Positions 55,252-64,000 of a stretch of 64,000 nucleotides of DNA are shown here, piece after piece. The position numbers were made by a program, and so were the translations under genes. This stretch comes from Megalopta genalis. Its lineage: Eukaryota > Arthropoda > Insecta > Hymenoptera > Halictidae. Numbering within the stretch: position 1 is the first letter of the stretch; each line of letters opens with the position of its first letter. Under the pieces are notes generated by a model. It searched no databases, was not told the DNA's origin, and saw only the letters and a list, made by a program, of their open reading frames with translations. The stretch is from positions 37,242 to 101,241 of the forward strand of contig NW_027477080.1 of assembly GCF_051020955.1 (NCBI RefSeq). The letters run 5' to 3'.

Positions 55252-55551
55252 GCTTCAAATCAATGCGAAACAAAAGATTTAGCTTCAAATACTTGGGCTA
55301 TGAGTGATATAGCTTCAAATGCAGACGAAACAAACGAGTTAGCTTCAAATCCATGCGAAACAAATGATTTAGCTTCAAATCAATGCGATGTAGAAGTTTT
55401 AGCTTCAAATCAATGCGAAACAAAAGATTTAGCTTCAAATACTTGGGCTATGAGTGATATAGCTTCAAATGCAGACGAAACAAACGAGTTAGCTTCAAAT
55501 CCATGCGAAACAAATGATTTAGCTTCAAATCAATGCGATGTAGATGGTTTA
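55252..55551. repeat. Tandem pair of 150-bp pentamers with a private subtype
   Basis: Pentamers 55,252-55,401 and 55,402-55,551 are the same except in the last monomer (gtagaagtttta against gtagatggttta). They carry units found only here by eye: caatgcgaaacaaaag and acttgggctatgag. The last unit before the first pentamer (55,222-55,251) also has the gaagtttta ending. This is a recent single-pentamer duplication in an otherwise diverged part of the array. Confidence 0.9.
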
Positions 55552-55960
55552 GCTTCAAATCCATGCGAAACACATGATTTTGCTACAAATCAAATCGAAG
55601 TAGAAGGATTAGCTTCAAGTCCATACGAAACAAATGGTTTAGCTACAAATACTTGTGATATACCTTATTTAGATTCATCTGCATGCGCAACAAACGTGTA
55701 GCATAAAATCCATGCGAAACACATGATTTAGCAGCAAATCAATGCGACGTAGAAGGTTTAGCTTCAACTCCATGCGAAACACATGATTTAGCTTGAAATC
55801 AATGCGATGTAGAAGGTTTAACTGCAAATCAATGGGATGTAGAAGGCTTAACTTCAAATCCATGCGACAGAAATGACTTAGCATCAGATACAGGCGATAT
55901 AAGTGATGTAGCTTCAAATGCAGGAGAAACAAACGAGTAAGCTTCAAATCCAAGCGAATC
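55550..55960. repeat. Dispersed duplication, left copy (offset about 3,654 bp)
   Basis: Aligns with about 59,204-59,545. Shared marks: the caaatcgaagtag E monomer, agtccatacgaaac, gatataccttatttag, atctgcatgcgcaac, caatgggatgtag and gatacaggcgatataag. The left copy has two extra monomers between agtgcataaaatcc-type and caatgggatg-type units, so the offset is not constant. Confidence 0.8.
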
Positions 55961-58229
55961 ACATGATTTAGCAGCAAATCAATGCGATGTAGAAGGTTTA
56001 GCTTCAAATCCATGCGAAACAAATGATTTAGCATCAGATACTTGCGATATAACTGAAATAGCTTCAAACGCAGGGGAAACAAACGAGTTAGCATCAAATC
56101 CATGCAAAACACATGTTTAAGCTTCAAATCAAAGAGCTGTAGAGGGTATTGCTTCAAATCCATGCGAAACAAATGATTTAGCATCAGATACTTGCGATAT
56201 AACTGAAATAGCTTCAAACGCAGGGGAAACAAACGAGTTAGAATCAAATCCATGCAAAACACATGATTAAGCTTCAAATCAAAGCGATGTAGAGGGTATA
56301 GCTTCAAATCCAAGCGAAACACATAATTTAGCTTCAAATCAATGCGGTGTAGAAGGTTTAGCTTCAAATCCATGCGAAACACATGATTTAGCTTCAAATC
56401 AATTCGTAATAGAAGGATTAGCTTCAAACCCATGCGATACAATTGATTTAGCATCAGATACATGCGATATAAGTGATATAGATTCAAATACAGGAGAAAC
56501 AAACGAGTTAGCTTCAAATTCATGCAAAACACATGATTAAGCTTCAATTCAATGCTATGTGGAAGGTTTAGCTTCAAATCCAAGCGAAAACATATGATTC
56601 AGCTTCAAATCAATGCGATGGAGAATGTTTAGCTACAAATCCATGCGAAACAAATGATTTAGCATCAAACACTTGGGATATAAGTGATATAGCTTCAAAT
56701 GCAGACGAATCAAACGAGTTAGCTTCAAATCCATGCGATACACATCATTTAGCATTACATCCATGCGAAGTAGAAGGCTTAGCTTTCAAATCCAAGCGCA
56801 ACAAATGATTTAGATACAGATACTTGCGATATAAGTGATATAGCTTCAAATACAGGAGAAACAAACGAGTTAACATCAAATCCATGGAAAACACATGATT
56901 TAGCTGCAAATCAATGCGATGTACAAGGTTTAGCTTCAAATCCAAGCGAAACACATGATTTAGCATCAGATACTTGCGATATAACTGAAATAGACTCAAA
57001 TGCAGGGGAAACAAATGAGTTAGCATCAAATGCATGCAAAACACATGATTTAACTTCAAATCAAAGCGATGTAGAAGGTACAGCCTCAAATCCAAGCGAA
57101 ACACATGGTTTAGTTTCAAATGAATGCGATGTAGAAGGTTTAGCTTCAAATCCTTGCGAAACAAATGATTTAGCTTCAAACACTTGTGACATAAGTGATA
57201 TAGCTGTCAATGCAGACGATTCAAACGGGGTAGCTTCAAAAGCCATGCGATACATATAATTTTGCTTCAAATCGATACGAGGTAGAAGGTTTAGCTTCAA
57301 ATCCATGCGAAACAAATTATTCAGATTCAAACACTTGTGATATAAGTGCTATATCATCAAATGCAGGCGAAACGAACGAGTTAGCATAAAATCCATGCAA
57401 AACACATGATTTAGCTGCAAATCAATGCGATGTAGAAGGTTTAGCTTCAAATCCATGCGAAACAAATGGTTTAGCATCAGATACTTGCGATGTAACTGAA
57501 ATAGCTTCAAACGCAGGGGAAACAAACGAGTTAGCATCAAATCCGTGCAAAACACATGATTAAGCTTCAAATCAAAGCGATGTAGAGGGTATAGCTTCAA
57601 ATCCAAGCGAAACACATAATTTAGCTTCAAATCAATGCGGTGTAGAAGGTTTAGCTTCAAATCCGTGCGAAACAAATGATTTAGCTTCAAACACTTGTGA
57701 TATAAGTGATATAGCTTCAAATGCAGACAAATCAATCGAATTAGCTTCAAAATCCATGCGATACACAACATTTGGCTTCAAATACTTGCGATATAAGTGA
57801 TATAGCTTCAAATGCAGACCAACGAAACGAGTTAGCTTCATATCCAAGTGAAACACATGATTTAGCTTCAAATCAATGCCATATAGAAGGTTTAGTTTCG
57901 AATCCTTGCGAAACAAATGATTTAGCTTCAAATCAATGCTATGTAGAAGGTTTAGCTTCAAATCCAAGCGACACAAATGATTAAGCGTCAGATAATTGCG
58001 ATACAAGTGATATAGCTTCAAATGCAGGGGAAACAAAAGAGTTAGCTTCATATCAAAGCGAAACACATGATTTAGCAGCAAATCAATGCGATGTAGAAGG
58101 ATTAGCTTCAAATCCATGCGAAACCAATGATTTAGCGTCAGACACTTGCGATATAAGTGACATAGCTTCATATGCAGACGAAACAAACGAGTTAGCGTCA
58201 AATCCATGCGAAACACATGATTTAGGAGC

Positions 58230-58990
58230 AAATCAATGCGATGTAGAAGGTTTAGCTTCAAATCCATGCGAAACCAATGATTTAGCTTCAAATACTTGTG
58301 ATATAAGTGACATAGCATCAAATCCATACGAAACAGATGATTGAGCTGCAACCACTTGGGATATAGGTGATATAGCTTCAGCTGCATGCGAAACAAACGA
58401 GTTAGCTTCAAGTCCATGCGATGTAGAAGGATTAGCTTCAAATCCATGCGAAACAAGTGATTTAGCTTCAAACACTTGGGATATAAGTGATATAGCTTCA
58501 AATGCAGACGAAACAAACGAGTTAGCTTAAAATCCATGCGAAACACATGATTGAAATGCAAATCAATGCGATGTGGAAGATTTTACTTCAAATAAATGCG
58601 AAACAAATGATTTAGAATCAGTCGAAACAAGCGAGATAGCTTCAAATCCATGCGAAACAAATGATTATTCTTCAAATACTTGCGATACAAGTGATATAGC
58701 TTCAAATGCAGGCGGAACAAGTTTCCTTCAAATCCATGCGACACAAATGATTTAGCATCAGATACATGCGATATAAGTGATATAGCTTCAAATGCAGGCG
58801 AAACTAACGAGTTAGCTTCAAATCCATGCGAAGCACATGATTTAGATTCAAATTCATGAGAAACCACGTTTTTTAGTTCCAAATCCGTGCGAAACAAGTG
58901 ATTTTGATTGAAATACTTGCGAAATTAATGATATAGCTTCAAATGCAGGCGAAACAAACGTGTTAGCTTCAAATCCATGCAAAACACATG
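58230..58990. repeat. 2.4-kb-offset duplication, left copy
   Basis: Aligns with 60589-61386. The offset is 2,359 bp at first and 2,395 bp after a 36-bp deletion in this copy near 58,620 (it reads gaatcagtcgaaac where the right copy has a full gatactagcg B monomer and part of a C monomer). It then becomes 2,394 because of an extra C at about 58,866. Shared marks: gcaaccacttggg, agctgcatgcg, gattgaaatgc, tgattattcttc, gcggaacaagtttcc and cacgttttttag. Confidence 0.88.
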
Positions 58991-59203
58991 ATTTAGCAGC
59001 AAATCAATGCGACGTAGAAGGATTAACTCCAAATCAATGGGATGTAGAAGGTTTAGCATCAAATCCATGCGAAACAAATGATTTAGCTACAGATACTTGC
59101 GATAAAAGTGACGTAGCTTCAAATGCAGGGGAAACAAACGAGTTAGCATATAATCCATGCAAAACACATGATTTAGCTTCAAATCAATGCGATGTAGATG
59201 GTT

Positions 59204-59545
59204 TAGCTTCAAATCCATGCGAAACACATGATTTATCTACAAATCAAATCGAAGTAGAAAGATTAGCTTCAAGTCCATACGAAACAAATGGTTTAGCTAC
59301 AAATACTTGTGATATACCTTATTTAGATTCATCTGCATGCGCAACAAACGTGATAGCATAAAATCCATGCAAAACACATGATTTAGCAGCAAATCAATGC
59401 GACGTAGAAGGATTAACTCCAAATCAATGGGATGTAGAAGGTTTAACTTCAAATCCATGCGACAGAAATGACTTAGCATCAGATACAGGCGATATAAGTA
59501 ATGTAGCTTCAAATGCAGGAGAAACAAACGAGTTAGCTTCAAATC
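59204..59545. repeat. Dispersed duplication, right copy (offset about 3,654 bp)
   Basis: Partner of 55550-55960. Part of it (the gcagcaaatcaatgcgacg and ctccaaatcaatggg units) is also present just upstream at about 58,995-59,060, giving a third partial member. Confidence 0.8.
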
Positions 59546-59929
59546 TATGCGGTGTAGAAGGTTTAGCTTCAAATGCATAAGAAACCAATGATTCAGCTTC
59601 AGATACTTGCGATATAAGTGATATAGCTTGAAATGCAGGCGGAACAAACGAGTTAGCTTCAAATCCATGCGAAACACATGATTTAGCAGCAAATCAATGC
59701 GATGTAGAAGGTTTAGCTTCAAATCCATGCGAAACCAATGATTTAGCTTCAGATACTTGCGATATAAGTGGCATAGCTTCAAATGAAGACGAAACAAACG
59801 AGTAGGCTTCAAATCCAAGCGAATCACATGATTTAGCAGCAAATCAATGCGATGTAGAAGGTTCAGTTTCAAATCCATGCGACACAAATGGTTTAGCTAC
59901 AAATACTTGTGATATACGTTTTTAGATTC

Positions 59930-60470
59930 AACTGCATGCGCAACAAAGGAATTAGTTTCAAATCCATGCGAAACAAATGGTTTAGCGTCAAATACTTGTG
60001 ATATACATGATTCAGCTTGAACTGCATGCGAAACAAACGTGTTAGCTTCAAATCCGAGCGAAAGACATGATCTAGCTTCAAATCAATGCGAAGAAGAAGG
60101 CTTAGTTTCAAATCCATGCGTCACGAATAGTTTAGCTTCAAATACTTGTTTTATATATGATTTAGCTTTAACTGCATGCGGAACAAACGAGTTAGATTCA
60201 AATCCAAGCGGAACACATGATTTAGCTTCAAATCAATGTGAAGAAGAAGGCTTAGCTTCAAATCCATGCGAATCTAATGGTTTAGCTTCAACTACATGTG
60301 ATATACATGATTTCGCTCCAACTTCATGCGGAACAAATGAGTTAGCTTCAAATACTTGTGATATTCATGATTTAGCTTCAACCGCATGCGAATCAAACGA
60401 GTTAGCTTCAAATCCACGCGAAACACATGATTTTGCTTCAAATCCCTGCGAAGTAGAAGGCTAAACATCG
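59930..60470 (+). repeat. Diverged subtype with aactgcatgcg C monomers and gaagaagaagg E monomers
   Basis: Here the pentamer uses different monomer variants: B ends acatgattta or similar (CDIHDL in the + frame), C is aactgcatgcg (TACETNEL or TACGTNEL) and E is gaagaagaaggctta (QCEEEGL). The 150-bp order is kept. All five monomer types in this stretch would carry Cys, unlike the usual set where C lacks it. Related units occur at about 30,387-30,480 and 32,190-32,280. The + frame is open for 141 codons here, but that length is expected from the repeat itself. Confidence 0.75.
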
Positions 60471-60588
60471 ATTCCATGCGAAACAAATGGTTTAGCTTCA
60501 AATACTTGTGATATACGTGATTTAGCTTCAAATGCATGCGAAACAAACGAGTTTGCTTTAAACCATGCGAAACACATGATTTAGATTC

Positions 60589-61386
60589 AAATCAATGCGA
60601 TGTAGAAGGTTTAGCTTCAAATCCATGCGAAACCAATGATTTAGCTTCAGATACTTGTGATATAAGTGACATAGCTTCAAATGCAGACGAAACAGATGAT
60701 TGAGCTGCAACCACTTGGGATATAGGTGATATAGCTTCAGCTGCATGCGAAACAAACGAGTTAGCTTCAAGTCCATGCGATGTAGAAGGATTAGCTTCAA
60801 ATCCATGCGAAACAAGTGATTTAGCTTCAAACACTTGGGATATAAGTGATATAGCTTCAAATGCAGACGAAACAAACGATTTAGCTTAAAATCCATGCGA
60901 AACACATGATTGAAATGCAAATCAATGCGATGTGGAAGATTTAACTTCAAATAAATGCGAAACAAATGATTTAGAATCAGATACTAGCGATATAATTGAT
61001 ATAGCTGCAAATGCAGACGAAACAAGCGAGATAGCTTCAAATCCATGCGAAACAAATGATTATTCTTCAAATACTTGCGATACAAGTGATATAGCTTCAA
61101 ATGCAGGCGGAACAAGTTTCCTTCAAATCCATGCGACACAAATGATTTAGCATCAGATACATGCGATATAAGTGATATAGCTTCAAATGCAGGCGAAACT
61201 AACGAGTTAGCTTCAAATCCATGCGAAGCACATGATTTAGATTCAAATTCATGAGAAACACGTTTTTTAGTTCCAAATCCGTGCGAAACAAGTGATTTTG
61301 ATTGAAATACTTGCGAAATTAATGATATAGCTTCAAATGCAGGCGAAACAAACGAGTTAGCTTCAAATCCATGCAAAACACATGAT
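60589..61386. repeat. 2.4-kb-offset duplication, right copy
   Basis: Partner of 58230-58990 and the more complete member, keeping the gatactagcgatataattg unit. The truncated gcggaacaagtttccttc monomer, about 20 bp short, is common to both copies. Units of this group (gattgaaatgc, gtggaagatttaac, caaataaatgcg) appear again near 61,385, 61,960 and 63,690. Confidence 0.88.
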
Positions 61387-61518
61387 TGAAATGCAAATCA
61401 ATGCGATGTGGAAGATTTAACTTCAAATAAATGCGAAACAAATGATTTGGAATCAGATACTTGCGATTTAAGTGATATAGCTTCAAATGCAGACGAAACA
61501 AACAAGTTAGCTTCAAAT

Positions 61519-61822
61519 CCGTGCGAAACGCATGACATAGCTGCAAATCAATGCGATGTAGAAGGTTTAGTTTCAAATCCATGCGAAACAAATGATTTAG
61601 CATCACACACATGGGATTTAACTGATATAGCTTCAAATTCAGGCGAAACAAACGAGTTACCTTCAGATCCATGCGAAACACATGATTTAGCTTAAAAATC
61701 ATGCGATTTAGAATGTTTAGCTTCAAATCCATGCGAAACAAATGATTGAGCAGCAACTACTTGGGATATAGGTGATATAGCTTCAGCTGCATGCGAAACA
61801 AACGAGTTAACTTCAAGTCCAT
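61519..61822. repeat. Local duplication, left copy (offset 1,863 bp)
   Basis: Aligns with 63382-63685. Shared marks: ccgtgcgaaacgcatgac, gcatcacacacatggg, aaattcaggcg, gttaccttcagatcc, agcttaaaaatcatgcg and gcatgcgaaac after gcttcagct. Small differences include gattgagcagc here and gattgagctgc in the right copy. Confidence 0.82.
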
Positions 61823-62130
61823 GCGATGTAGAAGGATTAGCTTCAAATCCATGCGAAACAAGTGATTTAGCTTCAAACACTTGGGATATAAGTGATATAG
61901 CTTCAAATGCAGACGAAACAAACGAGTTAGCTTAAAATCCATGCGAAACACATGATTGAAATGCAAATCAATGCGATGTGGAAGATTTAACTTCAAATAA
62001 ATGCGAAACAAATGATTTAGAATCAGATACTTGCGATATAAGTGATATAGTATCAAATGCAGGCGAAACGACCGAGTTAGCTTCAAATCCATGCGAGACA
62101 CATGATTTAGCTGCAAATCAATGCGATGTA

Positions 62131-62950
62131 GAAGGTTTAGCTTCAAATCCATGCGAAACAAATGATTTAGCATCAGATACTTGCGATATAACTGATATAG
62201 CTTCAAATGCAGACGAATCAAACGGGATAGCTTCAAAATCCATGCGATACATATCATTTAGCTTCAAATCGATACGATGTAGAAGCTTTAGCTTCGAATC
62301 CATGCGAAACAAATGATTTAGCTTCAAGTCAATGCGATGTAGAAGGTTTAGCTACAAATCCATTAGAAAGAAATGATTTAGCATCATACACATGGGATAT
62401 AAGTGATATAGCTTCACATGCAGACGAATCAAACGAGTTAGCATAAAATCCATGCAAAACACATGATTTAGCTTCAAATCAATGCGATGTAGAAGGTTTA
62501 GCTTCCTATCCATGCGAAACAAATGATTTAGCTTCAGATACTTGCGATATAACTGATATAGCTTCAAATGCAGGGGAAACAAACGAGTTAGCATCAAATC
62601 CATGCAAAACACATGGTTTAGCTTCAAATCAATGCGATGTAGGAGGATTAGCTTCAAATCCATGCGAAACAAATGATTTAGCATCAGATACTTGCGATAT
62701 AACTGATATAGCTTCAAATGCAGACGAATCAAACGGGATAGCTTCAAAATCCATGCGATACATATCATTTAGCTTCAAATCGATACGATGTAGAAGCTTT
62801 AGCTTCAAATCCATGCGAAACAAATGATTTAGCTTCAAATCAATGCGATGTAGAAGGTTTAGCTACAAATCCATTAGAAAGAAATGATTTAGCATCAAAC
62901 ACATGGGATATAAGTGATATAGCTTCACATGCAGACGAATCAAACGAGTT
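62131..62950. repeat. 511-bp-period tandem pair
   Basis: 62,131-62,440 aligns with 62,642-62,950 at 511 bp, which is sixteen 30-bp units and one 31-bp D monomer. Order: ABC, a 31-bp D, E, then an extra A-E pair, then two further pentamers. Shared marks are gtagaagctttagc, ccattagaaagaaatg and gcttcacatgcag. It shows how an added pair of monomers turns 150-bp pentamers into the period near 510 bp. Confidence 0.85.
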
Positions 62951-63381
62951 AGCTTCAAAATCCATGCGACACACATCATTTAGCTTTAAATCCATGCGAA
63001 GTAGAAGGCTTAGCTTGAAATTCATGCGAAACAAATGATTTAGGTTCAGATACTTGCGATATAACTGATATAGCTTCAAATGCAGGGAAAACAAACGAGT
63101 TAGCATAAAATCCATGCAAAACACATGATTTAGCTTCAAATCAAAGCGATGTAGAAGGTATATCTTCAAATCCAAACGAAACACATGATTTATCTTCAAA
63201 TCAATGCGATGTTGAAGGTATAGATTCAAATCCAAGCGCAACACATGATTTAGCTTCAAATCAACGCGATGTAGAAGGTTAAACTTCAAATCTATACGAA
63301 ACAAATGATTTAGCTTCAGATACTTGCGATATAAGTGATATAGCATCAAATGCAGGCGAAACGAACGAGTTAGCTTCAAAT

Positions 63382-63685
63382 CCGTGCGAAACGCATGACT
63401 TAGCTGCAAATTAATGCGATGTAGAAGGTTTAGTTTCAAATCCATGCGAAACAAATGATTTAGCATCACACACATGGGATTTAAGTGATATAGCTTCAAA
63501 TTCAGGCGAAACAAACGAGTTACCTTCAGATCCATGCGAAACACATGATTTAGCTTAAAAATCATGCGATTTAGAATGTTTAGCTTCAAATCCATGCGAA
63601 ACAAATGATTGAGCTGCAACTACTTGGGATATAGGTGATATAGCTTCAGCTGCATGCGAAACAAACGAGTTAGCTTCAAGTCCAT
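63382..63685. repeat. Local duplication, right copy (offset 1,863 bp)
   Basis: Partner of 61519-61822. One substitution turns the E monomer into aattaatgcg near 63,410, giving a stop in the + frame that the left copy lacks. After 63,685 it passes into the gatgtggaagatttaac unit common in this end of the window. Confidence 0.82.
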
Positions 63686-64000
63686 GAGATGTGGAAGATT
63701 TAACTTCAAATAAATGCGAAACAAATGATTTAGAATCAGATACTTGCGATATTAGCGATATAGCTTCAAATGCAGACGAATCAAACGAGTTAGCTTCAAA
63801 ATCCATGCTATTCACATCATTTAGATTCAAATCGATGCGATGTAGAAAGCTTAGCTTCAAATCCATGCGAAACAAATGATTTAGCAGCAAATCAATGCGA
63901 TGTAGAAGGTTTAGCTACAACTCCATGCGAAACACATGATTTAGCTTCAAACACTTGGGATATAAGTGATATAGCTTCAAATGCAGATGAAACAATCGAG

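Larger units (their letters stand above)
1..64000 (+). repeat. Satellite array of 30-bp monomers, head to tail
   Basis: The whole window reads as successive 30-bp units, roughly 2,100 of them. A typical unit opens gcttcaaat, continues with ccatgcgaaac or a variant, and closes aatgattta. All units keep the same orientation; I saw no inverted block. The type A unit is 33% GC, and the + strand is A-rich over T (12 A to 8 T per type A unit). Five monomer types alternate in the order A-B-C-D-E. Units of 29 bp (E with one T lost, as in gaaggttagc) and 31 bp (D with an extra A, as in gcttcaaaatcc) recur and shift the reading phase. I saw no interspersed mobile element or unique gene. This is a satellite by structure; function, organism and chromosomal site cannot be read from the sequence. 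Confidence 0.97.

Noticed and set aside
58715..58745. gcggaacaagtttccttc as a transposon insertion or recombination site
   Set aside because: It is explained by loss of about 20 bp across a C/D junction and is shared with the duplicate near 61,108.
1..64000. CRISPR array
   Set aside because: Units are contiguous 30-mers without unique spacers; variation is graded, not repeat-plus-spacer, and no cas gene is present.
1..64000. Telomeric repeat or centromere protein B box
   Set aside because: No TTAGGG-like or other short telomere motif occurs, and I found no match to the CENP-B box pattern in the monomers. A centromeric role remains possible but is not shown.
1..64000. POU octamer-like atgcaaaa in D monomers and DREF/BEAF-like atcgata in E monomers as regulatory sites
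   Set aside because: Both are short partial matches that recur only because the monomer recurs; with no gene or promoter nearby they carry no evidence of function.
1..64000. tRNA, rRNA or structured ncRNA genes
   Set aside because: No stretch departs from the 30-bp monomer pattern long enough to hold one, and no tRNA-like arms or rRNA motifs were seen.

Overview
All 64 kb is one continuous head-to-tail tandem array, a satellite DNA. I found no stretch of ordinary single-copy sequence, no recognisable protein family, no tRNA or rRNA, no transposon, no CRISPR array and no operon. The basic unit is 30 bp. It opens with gcttcaaat, carries a tgcga or tgcaa core, and ends in ttta, tata or gtta. 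Every unit points the same way. A long, AT-rich, hierarchical array of this kind points to a eukaryotic heterochromatic or other satellite-rich region. Nothing in it lets me name the organism.

The 30-bp monomers fall into five types, named here by the peptide they would spell in the one open + frame: A (NPCETNDL), B (DTCDITDI or NTCDISDI), C (NAGETNEL or NADETNEL), D (NPCKTHDL or NPSETHDL) and E (NQCDVEGL). They follow each other in the order ABCDE, giving a 150-bp higher-order unit. Some pentamers hold a 31-bp D monomer (about 151 bp), and some E monomers are 29 bp. Extra two-monomer pairs (60 bp) give a further period near 510-511 bp. Above this sit segmental duplications with offsets of 1,231, 1,803, about 5,226-5,587, 2,359-2,395 and 9,459 bp.

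Layout: 1-3,380 holds pentamer runs and a 1,231-bp duplication. 3,381-16,448 holds two full copies and one partial copy of a block of about 5.2-5.6 kb. 16,449-25,611 is a mosaic of blocks shared with other parts of the window; its first half is rich in private 1-bp indels. 25,612-34,651 holds blocks shared at offsets of 7,572 and 4,777 bp, and a 1,803-bp tandem duplication. 34,652-52,465 is a near-identical tandem duplication with an offset of 9,459 bp. 52,466-64,000 is a more diverged part with local duplications.

Many open frames run through the array, up to 496 codons on the - strand. I read them as by-products: a stop-free 30-bp monomer repeated in a multiple of three stays open by default, and three of the six frames of the consensus have no stop. 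I do not call any of them a gene. The biological interest lies in the nested repeat architecture and the record of unequal exchange it preserves, plus a few features that could be tested: nucleosome-sized periodicity, the minus frame that tolerates the amplified plus-frame stops, and possible assembly problems.
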